Source of the DNA: UBA9676 sp036522155
GTDB taxonomy: Bacteria; Actinomycetota; Actinomycetes; Streptosporangiales; Streptosporangiaceae
DNA length: 19,720 nt
Assembly: GCA_036522155.1 (NCBI GenBank)
Contig: DATDGI010000132.1
Coordinates: 1-19,720 of the forward strand
Direction of reading: 5' to 3'
Made by a program: the position numbers and the translations under genes. This document shows positions 12,204 to 19,225 of the stretch, in pieces. Each line of letters starts with the position of its first letter. Within the stretch, counting starts at the first letter, position 1. The notes under the pieces are model-generated. The model had not been told where the DNA came from. It ran no database searches and saw nothing but the letters and a program-made list of their open reading frames with translations.

Positions 12204-14171
12204 TCAACCCGGACGTGATGATGAGCTAACTCGCCTCGCAGGTCCTGGTGCTGGCCCAGCCGACCCGATGGTGCCAAGTCCGCAGAAGAAGTTCGCGTAC
12301 GGGACTGGGCGGAGGTGCGGGGGCCGGGGCTGCCTGGCGCAATGCGACTCGATCCAGCGCACCCGCGGGTCCGGGCCCGGCGGTGACACCGGCAGCACGA
12401 ATACCCGCACGTAGCCACGGCGGATGTCGGCTCGCAGCGTGGCCAGCGTCGGGGCCGGCACGTTGCCGAGGAAGCCGCCGATCGGCAGCACCTCCCGGCC
12501 GCTGTACAGGATGTAACTCTGCGCGAGGCCGGACGTGTCGGTGCCGAACAGGGCATCACCGGATGGCGTCTCGAGTTCTAGCCGCTGGACGGCCCGGGTC
12601 AGGGCGGGCGCGGCGGCGGCCAGCGCCTGGTTATTGTGCGCGGTCTCCGGCGACTCGAACGGGGTGTCAAACGGCCCCAGCCCGCGGGCTACGCAGCTCA
12701 CGGACGCCGCCGCGGGCAGCAGGAGCACGGCGGCACCGGCGAACGCGACGGCGGGCAGGTGCCCGGACATGCCTGACGCGGGCAGCAGCAGCTGGGCGAC
12801 GGCGGCCACCGCCACGATCAGCGCCACCACGGTGAGCACGACCGGGCCGGATACCGTCCCGGACATGAGATAGGCGCCGTAGCCGGCGCAGCCGAGCACC
12901 GTCGCGGCGACGATCAGCCGCACCCGGGCCGGCCAGGGCCGGGGTCCGCACGCGGCGATGCCGGTGCCGCACAGCGCGGCCACCGCGGGGACGAGCGCCG
13001 CGACGTAGTACGAGTTGAGGAACGTACCGGCGCTGAAGAAGACGGCGAGGACCAGCCACCAGCCGCCCCACAGCACGACGGCGGCGCGCAGCGGGTCGCG
13101 CCTGCCCCGGCGGCGCCGGGAGATAAGCACGCCCAGCGCGCCGGCAACGGCCGCCGGCAGCAGCCAGCCGCTGCCGGCCGCGAACGGCCCGGCCAGCAGA
13201 CGATGCCAGCTCGCCTTGATGCCTCTTGTCTCGGCGGTCAGCGACCGCCCGCTCTCTGCGGCCGCGACCACAAGCGGTGATGGCGGTCCGGCGATGCTCG
13301 CCCATTTCCCGGTGAGCCGGCCCAGGCCGTTGTAGTCGAAGACCTGCGTGTACACCGAGTCGTCCGGACTGCCGTCCACGTACGGCCGGTCCTGGGACGG
13401 GACCAGCGAGACGGCGGTCATCCAGGACAGCGAGACGACGGCGGTGACCAGCCCGGCCAGCGCGACATGCGCGCACCGGGTGCGCAGCCGCGCCGCGGGC
13501 GCCGCGAGCAGGTAGGCGGCGGCCAGCGCGGGCAGGACCAGCCAGGCCTGGATCATCTTCGCCTGGAACGCCAGGCCGACCCAGACGCCGGCCAGCAGCA
13601 GCTGCCGCAGCGACTCGGTGAGCAGCGCGGCGGACGTGGCGTCAGCGGCGAGCACGAGCAGCAGGATGAGCAGCGAGTCCGATACGTTGCCGCGGCTCAG
13701 CAGCACGGTGATGGGCGTGACGGCGAGCACGGCCGCGGCGGTCAGGCCGGCCGCAGGCCCGGCCAGCCGGCGGACCGCCCGGTACAGCACCAGGACGATC
13801 AGCACGCCCTCGACCACTTGCGGCAGGACCAGGGCCCAGATGTGAAAGCCGAAGATCCGCAGCGACAGGGCCTGTACCCAGAGCGCGCCGGGCAGCTTGT
13901 CGACGGTGACGGTCCCGGCCGGGTCGAACGCCCCAAAGATGAAGTCGTGCCAGCTTTCCGACATGCTGCGGGCCGCCGCGCCGTAGAACGCCTCGACGCT
14001 GGCGCCGGCCATTCCCCAGCCGTACGCGACCGCCGCGACGGCGGCGATGGCCAGCAGTGCCGGCCGGGCCCAGGCGGGCTGATCCGCGGGCGAGCGCCAC
14101 GGCGTCAGGAAGCCGCGCCAGCGAGGTGCCCCCGATGCAGGCGCTGGTGCTGTTTCCGGGATAATTGCCAT
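12204..14171 (-). CDS. GT39/ArnT-PMT-type membrane glycosyltransferase
   Basis: GT-C glycosyltransferases use polyprenyl-phosphate sugars to glycosylate lipids, polymers or proteins outside the membrane. This 655-residue protein has roughly a dozen TM segments. After a cytoplasmic N-terminus and TM1 (about 38-56), the first loop reads EAFYGAAARSMSESWHDFIFGAFDPAG, then VDKLPGALWVQALSLRIFG (about 90-108), which I read as the equivalent of the ArnT DKPP region. E60 and D83 are acidic candidates for catalysis. A soluble extracytoplasmic C-terminal part follows the last TM (about 540-655), including VLPIGGFLGNVPAPTLATLRADI. The minus-strand ATG at 14171 has GGGGG only 2-3 nt upstream, which is tight. 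The open frame continues to 15140, but that part overlaps the aminotransferase gene and is a shadow. The acceptor is unknown. Confidence 0.85.
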   Translation of the reverse strand: MAIIPETAPAPASGAPRWRGFLTPWRSPADQPAWARPALLAIAAVAAVAYGWGMAGASVEAFYGAAARSMSESWHDFIFGAFDPAGTVTVDKLPGALWVQALSLRIFGFHIWALVLPQVVEGVLIVLVLYRAVRRLAGPAAGLTAAAVLAVTPITVLLSRGNVSDSLLILLLVLAADATSAALLTESLRQLLLAGVWVGLAFQAKMIQAWLVLPALAAAYLLAAPAARLRTRCAHVALAGLVTAVVSLSWMTAVSLVPSQDRPYVDGSPDDSVYTQVFDYNGLGRLTGKWASIAGPPSPLVVAAAESGRSLTAETRGIKASWHRLLAGPFAAGSGWLLPAAVAGALGVLISRRRRGRRDPLRAAVVLWGGWWLVLAVFFSAGTFLNSYYVAALVPAVAALCGTGIAACGPRPWPARVRLIVAATVLGCAGYGAYLMSGTVSGPVVLTVVALIVAVAAVAQLLLPASGMSGHLPAVAFAGAAVLLLPAAASVSCVARGLGPFDTPFESPETAHNNQALAAAAPALTRAVQRLELETPSGDALFGTDTSGLAQSYILYSGREVLPIGGFLGNVPAPTLATLRADIRRGYVRVFVLPVSPPGPDPRVRWIESHCARQPRPPHLRPVPYANFFCGLGTIGSAGPAPGPARRVSSSSRPG

Positions 14172-14191
14172 TTCCCCCACCGGCCAAGTAT

Positions 14192-14215
14192 GGCGGAGCG
14201 CGTGTCGTGTCCGCC
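14192..14215 (-). terminator. Small hairpin between aminotransferase and glycosyltransferase genes
   Basis: GGCGGA (14192-14197) and TCCGCC (14210-14215) form a 6-bp stem with a 12-nt loop in the 80-nt gap. It could weakly terminate or attenuate transcription from the aminotransferase gene. No U-tract is present. Confidence 0.25.
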
Positions 14216-14251
14216 TGGCGCCGGGAAGCGCGGGCAGGCGCGGGCCATGCC

Positions 14252-15424
14252 CTACTGGGGTAGGGAGCCGAGGTAGTCCAGGGCGGCGGCGACGCCGCCG
14301 CGGGCGATCGGCGCCCCGGCCGCGGCCAGCCCCATCTCGACGCCGCACAACGCCCCGGCCAGCGACAGGTCGTTCAGGTCCCCGAGATGGCCGATGCGGA
14401 ACGCCCGTCCCGCCAGCCGCCCGAGCCCCGCGCCGAGCGACATGTCGTACCGCTCCAGGATCAGCGCGCGCATCTGGTCCGCGTCGTGGCCGTCCGGGAG
14501 CAGCACGCCGGTGAGGGTGCTGGAGTAGGCGGCCGGGTCCTGGCAGACGATGTCCAGCCCCCAGCCGCGGACCGCCCGCCGGGTCGCTTCCGCGTGCCGC
14601 GCGTGCCGGGCATGCACGGCGGCCGGGCCTTCGGTGTCCAGCATGGCCAGCGCCTCCCGCAGCCCGAACAGCAGGTTGGTGGCGGGCGTGTACGGGAACA
14701 TCCCGGTGCCCGCGGCGGCCAGCACCGGCGGCCAGTCCCAGTAGCTGCGCGGCAGGCGGGCCTGCCCGGACGCGGCCAGCGCCTTCTCGCTGACCGCGTT
14801 CACGCCCAGGCCGGGCGGCAGCATCATGCCCTTCTGGGAGCACCATATGGTGACGTCCACGCCCCACTCGTCGTGCCGGTAGTCGACCGAGCCGAGCGAG
14901 GAGATGGTGTCCACCAGCAGCAGCGCGGGATGGGCGGCCTCGTCCAGCGCGGCCCGGATGGGCGGGATGTGGCTGGCGCAGCCGGTGGACGTCTCGTTGT
15001 GCACGACGGTCACCGCCTTGATCTGGTGCCCGCGGTCGGCGGCGAGTTTCTCGTGCACCTGCCCGGCGTCGACCCCGTGCCGCCAGTCGCCCGGCACGAG
15101 ATCCACCTCCAGCCCCAGCCGGGCCGCCATCTGCGCCCACAGGCTGGCGAAATGCCCGGTCTCGAAGGCGAGCACCCGGTCACCGGGGGACAGGGTGTTG
15201 ACCAGCGCCGCCTCCCAGGCGCCGGTGCCGGACGAGGGGTACAGCGCGACCGGCCCGGCGGTCCCGCACACCTGGGCCAGCCCGGCCAGCACGTGCCGGG
15301 CCAGGGCGGCGAACTCCGGGCCGCGGTGATCGATGGTCGGCGCGGCCATCGCCCGCAGCACCCGGTCCGGCACGTTCGTTGGGCCGGGAATCTGGAGAAA
15401 GTGCCGCCCGCTCTGGTAGGTCAT
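14252..15424 (-). CDS. Serine/alanine-glyoxylate-type aminotransferase (class V, PLP)
   Basis: This fold-type I, class V PLP enzyme should transaminate glyoxylate (or another 2-oxoacid) using serine or alanine, giving glycine. It has 390 residues, normal for the family. It opens FLQIPGPTNVPDRVLRAMAAPTIDHRGPEF, typical of SgaA/AGXT. YPSSGTGAWEAAL (about 62-74) contacts PLP phosphate, VDTISSLGSVDYRHDEWGVD (about 171-190) holds the PLP-pyridine Asp, and SQKGMMLPPGL (about 196-206) contains the Schiff-base Lys at 198. The SQKGxMLPPGL form is typical of serine-glyoxylate aminotransferases. The minus-strand ATG at 15424 is preferred because AGAGGA lies 7 nt upstream; the in-frame ATG at 15430 is too close to it. 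It is head to head with the dehydrogenase gene, with starts inside one palindrome. Exact amino donor not decided. Confidence 0.88.
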   Translation of the reverse strand: MTYQSGRHFLQIPGPTNVPDRVLRAMAAPTIDHRGPEFAALARHVLAGLAQVCGTAGPVALYPSSGTGAWEAALVNTLSPGDRVLAFETGHFASLWAQMAARLGLEVDLVPGDWRHGVDAGQVHEKLAADRGHQIKAVTVVHNETSTGCASHIPPIRAALDEAAHPALLLVDTISSLGSVDYRHDEWGVDVTIWCSQKGMMLPPGLGVNAVSEKALAASGQARLPRSYWDWPPVLAAAGTGMFPYTPATNLLFGLREALAMLDTEGPAAVHARHARHAEATRRAVRGWGLDIVCQDPAAYSSTLTGVLLPDGHDADQMRALILERYDMSLGAGLGRLAGRAFRIGHLGDLNDLSLAGALCGVEMGLAAAGAPIARGGVAAALDYLGSLPQ

Positions 15425-15431
15425 GTACATG
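15422..15431. promoter_or_regulatory. Palindrome carrying the start codons of both divergent genes
   Basis: CATGTACATG is a perfect 10-bp palindrome. It supplies two ATG codons on each strand: 15423 and 15429 on plus, 15424 and 15430 on minus. GGTAGG (15415-15420) serves the plus strand and AGAGGA serves the minus strand. The spacing favours the inner start of each gene, which leaves only 4 nt between the genes. Promoters and leaders must therefore lie in the opposite gene. Confidence 0.8.
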
Positions 15432-18344
15432 TCCTCTCGTAACGCCGCTGGCCAGCCGGGGGAAGGCGCCGCTGTCGCGGAAGCGCTGCGCCGCGTGGTC
15501 GGCGGCGAGGTCCGGTTCGACAAGTACAGCAGGCAGCTGTTCGCCCGCGACGCGAGCATGTACGCGATCGAGCCGATCGGGGTGGTCTTCCCCCGCGACG
15601 CCGGCGACGTGGTGGCGGTGGTGGAGACCGCCGCGCGGTTCGGCGTGCCGGTCCTGCCACGTGGCGCCGGCACCAGCCTGGCCGGGCAGACGGTCGGGCA
15701 CGCCATCGTCGTGGACCTGTCCCGGCATCTGCGCACGATCATCGATATTGATGCCGAACGGCTGACCGCCCGGGTGCAGCCCGGAGTGGTGCAGGAGCAG
15801 CTGAACCTGGCCGCCGCGGCACATGGGCTCATCTTCGGGCCGGACACCTCCACCAGGAACCGGGCCACTCTCGGCGGGATGATCGGCAACAACTCGGCAG
15901 GCAGCCAGTCGGTCAGGTACGGCATGACCATCGACCACGTGCTCGCCCTCGACGTGGTGCTGTCCGACGGCAGCCGGGCCAAGCTGGCCCCGCTCACCGG
16001 GGCGGAACTGGCCCGCCAGGCGGCCGCGCCGACGCTGCACGGCACGATCTGCCGGGAGCTGCCCGCGCTGGTGGCGCGCAACGCGACTGCCATCGCCACC
16101 GGCTACCCCGGCTTCTGGCGGCAGTCCGGGGGCTACCGGCTGGACCGGCTGGCCGGGACCGGCGGGCTGGATCTGGCCAGGTTCGTGACCGGCTCGGAGG
16201 GCACGCTGGTCACCGTGGTGGAGGCGACCGTGGGGCTGGTGCCAGCCCCGAAGCACCGGGTCATCGCCGTCGGCCACTTCACCTCGGTGCCGGCCGCGAT
16301 CGAGGCGACCGAGGACGCGCTGGCCGGCCAGCCGCTGGCGGTGGAGCTGATCGACCGGACCATCCTGGAGCTGTCCCGGCAGAAGCTGGAGTACCAGGCG
16401 CTCGGCTCGATCCTGCACGGCGACCCGGAGGCGCTGCTGTTCGTCACGTTCACCGGTGACACCCTGGCCGAGGCGGTCGCCGCGCTCGACCAGCTTGACC
16501 GGCGCTGGCAGGCGCACGGCCACGGCTACCACACGCTCCGGGCGGTGCGGGCGGCCGAGCAGGCGGCGCTGCTGAAGGTCCGCGAGGCGGGCCTGGGCCT
16601 GCTCATGGCGGCCAGCACCGGCACCCGCCGGCCGCTGGCCTTCGTCGAGGACACCGCGGTGGATCCGGCGCGGCTGGGCGACTTCACGAGCCGGTTCCGG
16701 GCCATCCTGGACGCCCGCGGCCTGACCGCCGGCTTCTACGGCCATTGCTCGGTCGGCTGCCTGCACATCCGGCCGTTCGTGGATCTCGCCGCGCCGGGCC
16801 AGCGGGAGGTGATGCGCGCCGTCGCCGAGGAGGTGCGCGAGCTGGTGCTGGAGTTCGGCGGGGTCAACTCCAGCGAGCACGGCGACGGGCTGGCCCGCAG
16901 CGAGTTCAACCGCCGGATCTTCGGCGACGGCCTGTACGGGGCCATGCAGGAGGTCAAGCAGCTGTTCGACCCGGACGGCCGGATGAACCCGGGCAAGATC
17001 GTGAACGCGCCGCCGATGACCGACAACCTGCGCGACCTGGCCCAGCCGGTCCCGCCGCCGCTGGCCACCCGGCTCAGCTTCGCCGGACCCGGCGGGATGC
17101 GCGGGGCGGCCGACCGGTGCATGAACATCGGCATCTGCCGCAAGACCGCCACCGGGGTGATGTGCCCGTCCTACATGGCCACCCGGGAGGAGGAGCACTC
17201 CACCCGGGGCCGGGCGAACGCGCTGCTGCACGCGCTGTCGATGCCCGACCCGAAGGCCGCGCTCGGCGACGAGCGGCTGCACGGCATCCTCGACCTCTGC
17301 CTGGAGTGCAAGGCCTGCCAGAGCGAATGCCCGCTCGGGGTGGACATGGCGGCACTGAAGACCGAGACCCTGGCCGCCTACCACGACCAGCACGGGGTGC
17401 CGCTCCGCTCGCGCCTGTTCGGGTCGATCCGGGCGCTGAACAAGCTGGGATCGGCGGCGGCGCCGGTGTCGAACCTGGCCGGCCGCGCGCGTCCGGCCAG
17501 GCTATTGGGGGAGCGGTGGCTCGGGATCAGCGCCGCCCGGCCGCTGCCGGTGTTCCAGTGGCAGGATCTGCGCGGCTGGTTCCGCCACCGTCCGGCCCCG
17601 GCGGGCCCGGGCAGCCAGGGGGAACTCGTCTTCCTGGCCGACTCGTTCACCACCTTCACCGAGCCGTCGGTGGGGAGAGCCGCCATCGAGCTGCTGGAAC
17701 TGGCCGGATGGCGGGTCCGGCTGGAATCGGCGGGCTGCTGCGGCCGGGCCAGCCTGTCCAAGGGGCTGGTGGACCAGGCCCGGCGGATGGCCACCTCGAT
17801 GGTGGCGCGGCTGGCCGACGCGGCGAGCCGCGGGGTGCCGATCGTCGCGGTGGAGCCGTCCTGCCTGCTCACCCTGCGCGACGAGTACCTGGCCCTGCTG
17901 CCCGCCGACCCGGCCGCCCGGGCGGTGGCGGACGCGACCCGGCTGCCGGAGGAACTGCTGCTGGCGGCGGCCGAAGCGGGACGGCTCGTGCTGCCGCTGG
18001 ATAACCCGGTCAGCGGCCACCGGATCCTGTTCCACGGCCACTGCCACCAGAAGGCGCTGGCCGGCACGGCCGCCACGGTCGGCCTGCTGCGTGCCATCCC
18101 CGGAGCCGAAGTGACCGAGGTGGACGCCGGCTGCTGCGGCATGGCCGGCTCGTTCGGCTACGAGGCCGAGCACTACGAGTTGTCCATGCGGATCGGTGAG
18201 CTCCGGCTGTTCCCGGCCGTCCGGGCCGAACCCGCGGACACGATCCTGGCGGCGACCGGTACCTCCTGCCGTCAGCAGATCGCGCACGGCACCGGCCGGC
18301 CCGCCCGCCACCCACTGGAGATCGTCCGCCAGGCGCTGGGCTGA
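15429..18344 (+). CDS. FAD-linked 2-hydroxyacid dehydrogenase fused to Fe-S/CCG domains
   Basis: This is a GlcD plus GlcF/GlpC-type fusion of about 971 residues that should oxidise a D-2-hydroxyacid (glycolate, D-lactate or D-2-hydroxyglutarate) and pass electrons through Fe-S to the respiratory chain. Numbered from ATG 15423, the FAD domain shows VLPRGAGTSLAGQT (78-90), GGMIGNNSAGSQSVRYG (151-167) and the C-terminal oxidase motifs GHCSVGCLHIRPF (440-452), SSEHGDGLARSEF and FDPDGRMNPGKI (515-526). The Fe-S part has CMNIGICRKTATGVMCPS (Cys 566, 572, 581) and CLECKACQSECPLG (Cys 626, 629, 632, 636). Two CCG modules follow, around 770-774 and 903-906, with HGHCHQ at 871-876. The first cluster has Cys-x5-Cys spacing. 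ATG 15429 is 8 nt from GGTAGG; 15423 is only 2 nt away. It is divergent from the aminotransferase. Substrate unproven. Confidence 0.87.
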   Translation: MSSRNAAGQPGEGAAVAEALRRVVGGEVRFDKYSRQLFARDASMYAIEPIGVVFPRDAGDVVAVVETAARFGVPVLPRGAGTSLAGQTVGHAIVVDLSRHLRTIIDIDAERLTARVQPGVVQEQLNLAAAAHGLIFGPDTSTRNRATLGGMIGNNSAGSQSVRYGMTIDHVLALDVVLSDGSRAKLAPLTGAELARQAAAPTLHGTICRELPALVARNATAIATGYPGFWRQSGGYRLDRLAGTGGLDLARFVTGSEGTLVTVVEATVGLVPAPKHRVIAVGHFTSVPAAIEATEDALAGQPLAVELIDRTILELSRQKLEYQALGSILHGDPEALLFVTFTGDTLAEAVAALDQLDRRWQAHGHGYHTLRAVRAAEQAALLKVREAGLGLLMAASTGTRRPLAFVEDTAVDPARLGDFTSRFRAILDARGLTAGFYGHCSVGCLHIRPFVDLAAPGQREVMRAVAEEVRELVLEFGGVNSSEHGDGLARSEFNRRIFGDGLYGAMQEVKQLFDPDGRMNPGKIVNAPPMTDNLRDLAQPVPPPLATRLSFAGPGGMRGAADRCMNIGICRKTATGVMCPSYMATREEEHSTRGRANALLHALSMPDPKAALGDERLHGILDLCLECKACQSECPLGVDMAALKTETLAAYHDQHGVPLRSRLFGSIRALNKLGSAAAPVSNLAGRARPARLLGERWLGISAARPLPVFQWQDLRGWFRHRPAPAGPGSQGELVFLADSFTTFTEPSVGRAAIELLELAGWRVRLESAGCCGRASLSKGLVDQARRMATSMVARLADAASRGVPIVAVEPSCLLTLRDEYLALLPADPAARAVADATRLPEELLLAAAEAGRLVLPLDNPVSGHRILFHGHCHQKALAGTAATVGLLRAIPGAEVTEVDAGCCGMAGSFGYEAEHYELSMRIGELRLFPAVRAEPADTILAATGTSCRQQIAHGTGRPARHPLEIVRQALG

Positions 18345-18390
18345 CGCTCGCTGGAGCATCGGTGCTGGATGGGTGTGTGCCGACGGCAAT

Positions 18391-18412
18391 AGTGTATCTG
18401 ATCGGATACACT
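18391..18412. promoter_or_regulatory. 8-bp inverted repeat, operator/promoter of the XRE gene
   Basis: AGTGTATC (18391-18398) and GATACACT (18405-18412) are exact reverse complements with a 6-nt spacer. The right arm contains TACACT (18407-18412), a fair -10 that would start transcription near 18419, 28 nt before the ATG at 18447. This fits autorepression by the XRE-type antitoxin, as in many toxin-antitoxin operons. No good -35 is seen. Confidence 0.6.
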
Positions 18413-18446
18413 TGCTGGGAACGGTTGGCCAAGCAAACGGATCACA

Positions 18447-18971
18447 ATGACACAGTCCAGAGAGTTGCTGGAGAGGGCCAGGCGCCTGGCCGGACTCTCC
18501 CGCTCAGAACTGGCGCGCAGAGCGGGCGCCTCCCGCCCAACGCTCGCGGCTTACGCAGCCGGGACGAAGAACCCGAACCTCGCTACGGCCGAGCGCATCA
18601 TCCGCGCAGCAGGGTTCGACCTCGACCTCGTCCCCAACCCCACCTTCCATGAGGCGGCAGTCGCTCACGGCCATGCGGTCTACGTGCCGACAGTCCTGCC
18701 CCGGCTGCCGCTGGATCGTGCACTCGGCCGGGTACGCCTGCCCCTGCACCTGGACTGGTCTCAGTCCGGCCGCGAGTTCGACCTGTCCGACCGCCGCCAG
18801 CGTGCGCGGGTGTATGAAATCGTCCTCCGTGAGGGGGTCGGTGAAGACATCCGCGACTACATAGATGGGGCGCTTCTGGTGGACCTGTGGCCAGACCTGG
18901 TCCTTCCCGCTCCGGTCCGTCGCGCCTGGCAGCCTCTCATTGACGCAGTCCGCGGGCGGGCAGTGGCCTAG
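18447..18971 (+). CDS. XRE-family helix-turn-helix protein, probable antitoxin
   Basis: This 174-residue DNA-binding protein starts with a clear XRE/Cro-C1 HTH (about 4-60): ELLERARRLAGLSRSELARRAGASRPTLAAYAAGTKNPNLATAERIIRAAG. The C-terminal part (about 95-170) contains FDLSDRRQRARVYEIVLREG and EDIRDYIDGALLVDLWPDLVLP. I recall this combination in actinobacterial antitoxins paired with AbiEii/AbiGii-type nucleotidyltransferase toxins. The stop codon directly abuts an ATG (TAGATG) that begins a clear remnant of such a toxin, supporting the role. It would neutralise the toxin and repress its own promoter through the upstream palindrome. The gene itself looks intact although its partner is broken. 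The Shine-Dalgarno is weak (GGA about 6 nt upstream). Confidence 0.8.
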   Translation: MTQSRELLERARRLAGLSRSELARRAGASRPTLAAYAAGTKNPNLATAERIIRAAGFDLDLVPNPTFHEAAVAHGHAVYVPTVLPRLPLDRALGRVRLPLHLDWSQSGREFDLSDRRQRARVYEIVLREGVGEDIRDYIDGALLVDLWPDLVLPAPVRRAWQPLIDAVRGRAVA

Positions 18972-19149
18972 ATGCGCCGGGGCAGCCTCACACCGCTTCA
19001 AGTCAAAGCCACGCGCCTCTTTTTCAGCCTGCCTCAGAGCGCCGGATTCGCGGTCTCTATCTGACGAGGATCTGCCGGTCGATTCCGCAGCCGCGCCAGC
19101 ATTGCGCGCCTACTTCCGCGACTGGGCCGCCGAACTTACCGCGGCCTGA
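18972..19149 (+). pseudogene. Remnant of AbiEii/AbiGii-family nucleotidyltransferase toxin
   Basis: Two separate pieces of an AbiEii-type toxin remain. The N-terminal piece starts at ATG 18972, right after the antitoxin stop, and reads SLTPLQVKATRLFFSLPQ, then SAGFAV, before stopping at 19064. That matches the usual opening before the AGGAALLA/NTase core. In another frame (about 19056-19149) comes SDEDLPVDSAAAPALRAYF, then RDWAAELTAA and a stop, which matches the usual C-terminus. The nucleotidyltransferase core of roughly 150-190 residues, including its catalytic Asp residues, is missing between them. An internal out-of-frame deletion is the simplest cause. No active toxin can be made. The assignment rests on remembered family sequences. 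Confidence 0.72.
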
Positions 19150-19161
19150 CCCGCCGCGGAA

Positions 19162-19190
19162 TGTCAGGGGGCTGTCAGGTCCGCGTCACT
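19162..19190 (+). promoter_or_regulatory. Three GTCA repeats at 11-bp spacing upstream of the monooxygenase gene
   Basis: TGTCAGG (19162-19168), TGTCAGG (19173-19179) and CGTCACT (19184-19190) share GTCA with an exact 11-bp period, one per helical turn. Same-face heptamer direct repeats of this kind are bound by OmpR/SARP-type winged-helix activators. A CACACT -10-like hexamer at 19214-19219 would start transcription at or next to the ATG at 19226. Confidence 0.5.
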
Positions 19191-19225
19191 GTGCCGGGCT
19201 CGGCCGGCGGCCGCACACTGCCAGC

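Noticed and set aside
14174..15140. N-terminal extension of the glycosyltransferase frame into the aminotransferase gene
   Set aside because: The extension is Gly/Arg/Ala-rich, is out of frame with real aminotransferase coding, and similarity to GT39 proteins begins only at the ATG at 14171.
15180..17393. Minus-strand open frame of 737 codons opposite the dehydrogenase gene
   Set aside because: Its composition is typical of antisense shadows and it shows no domain, while the plus strand carries unmistakable FAD and Fe-S motifs.
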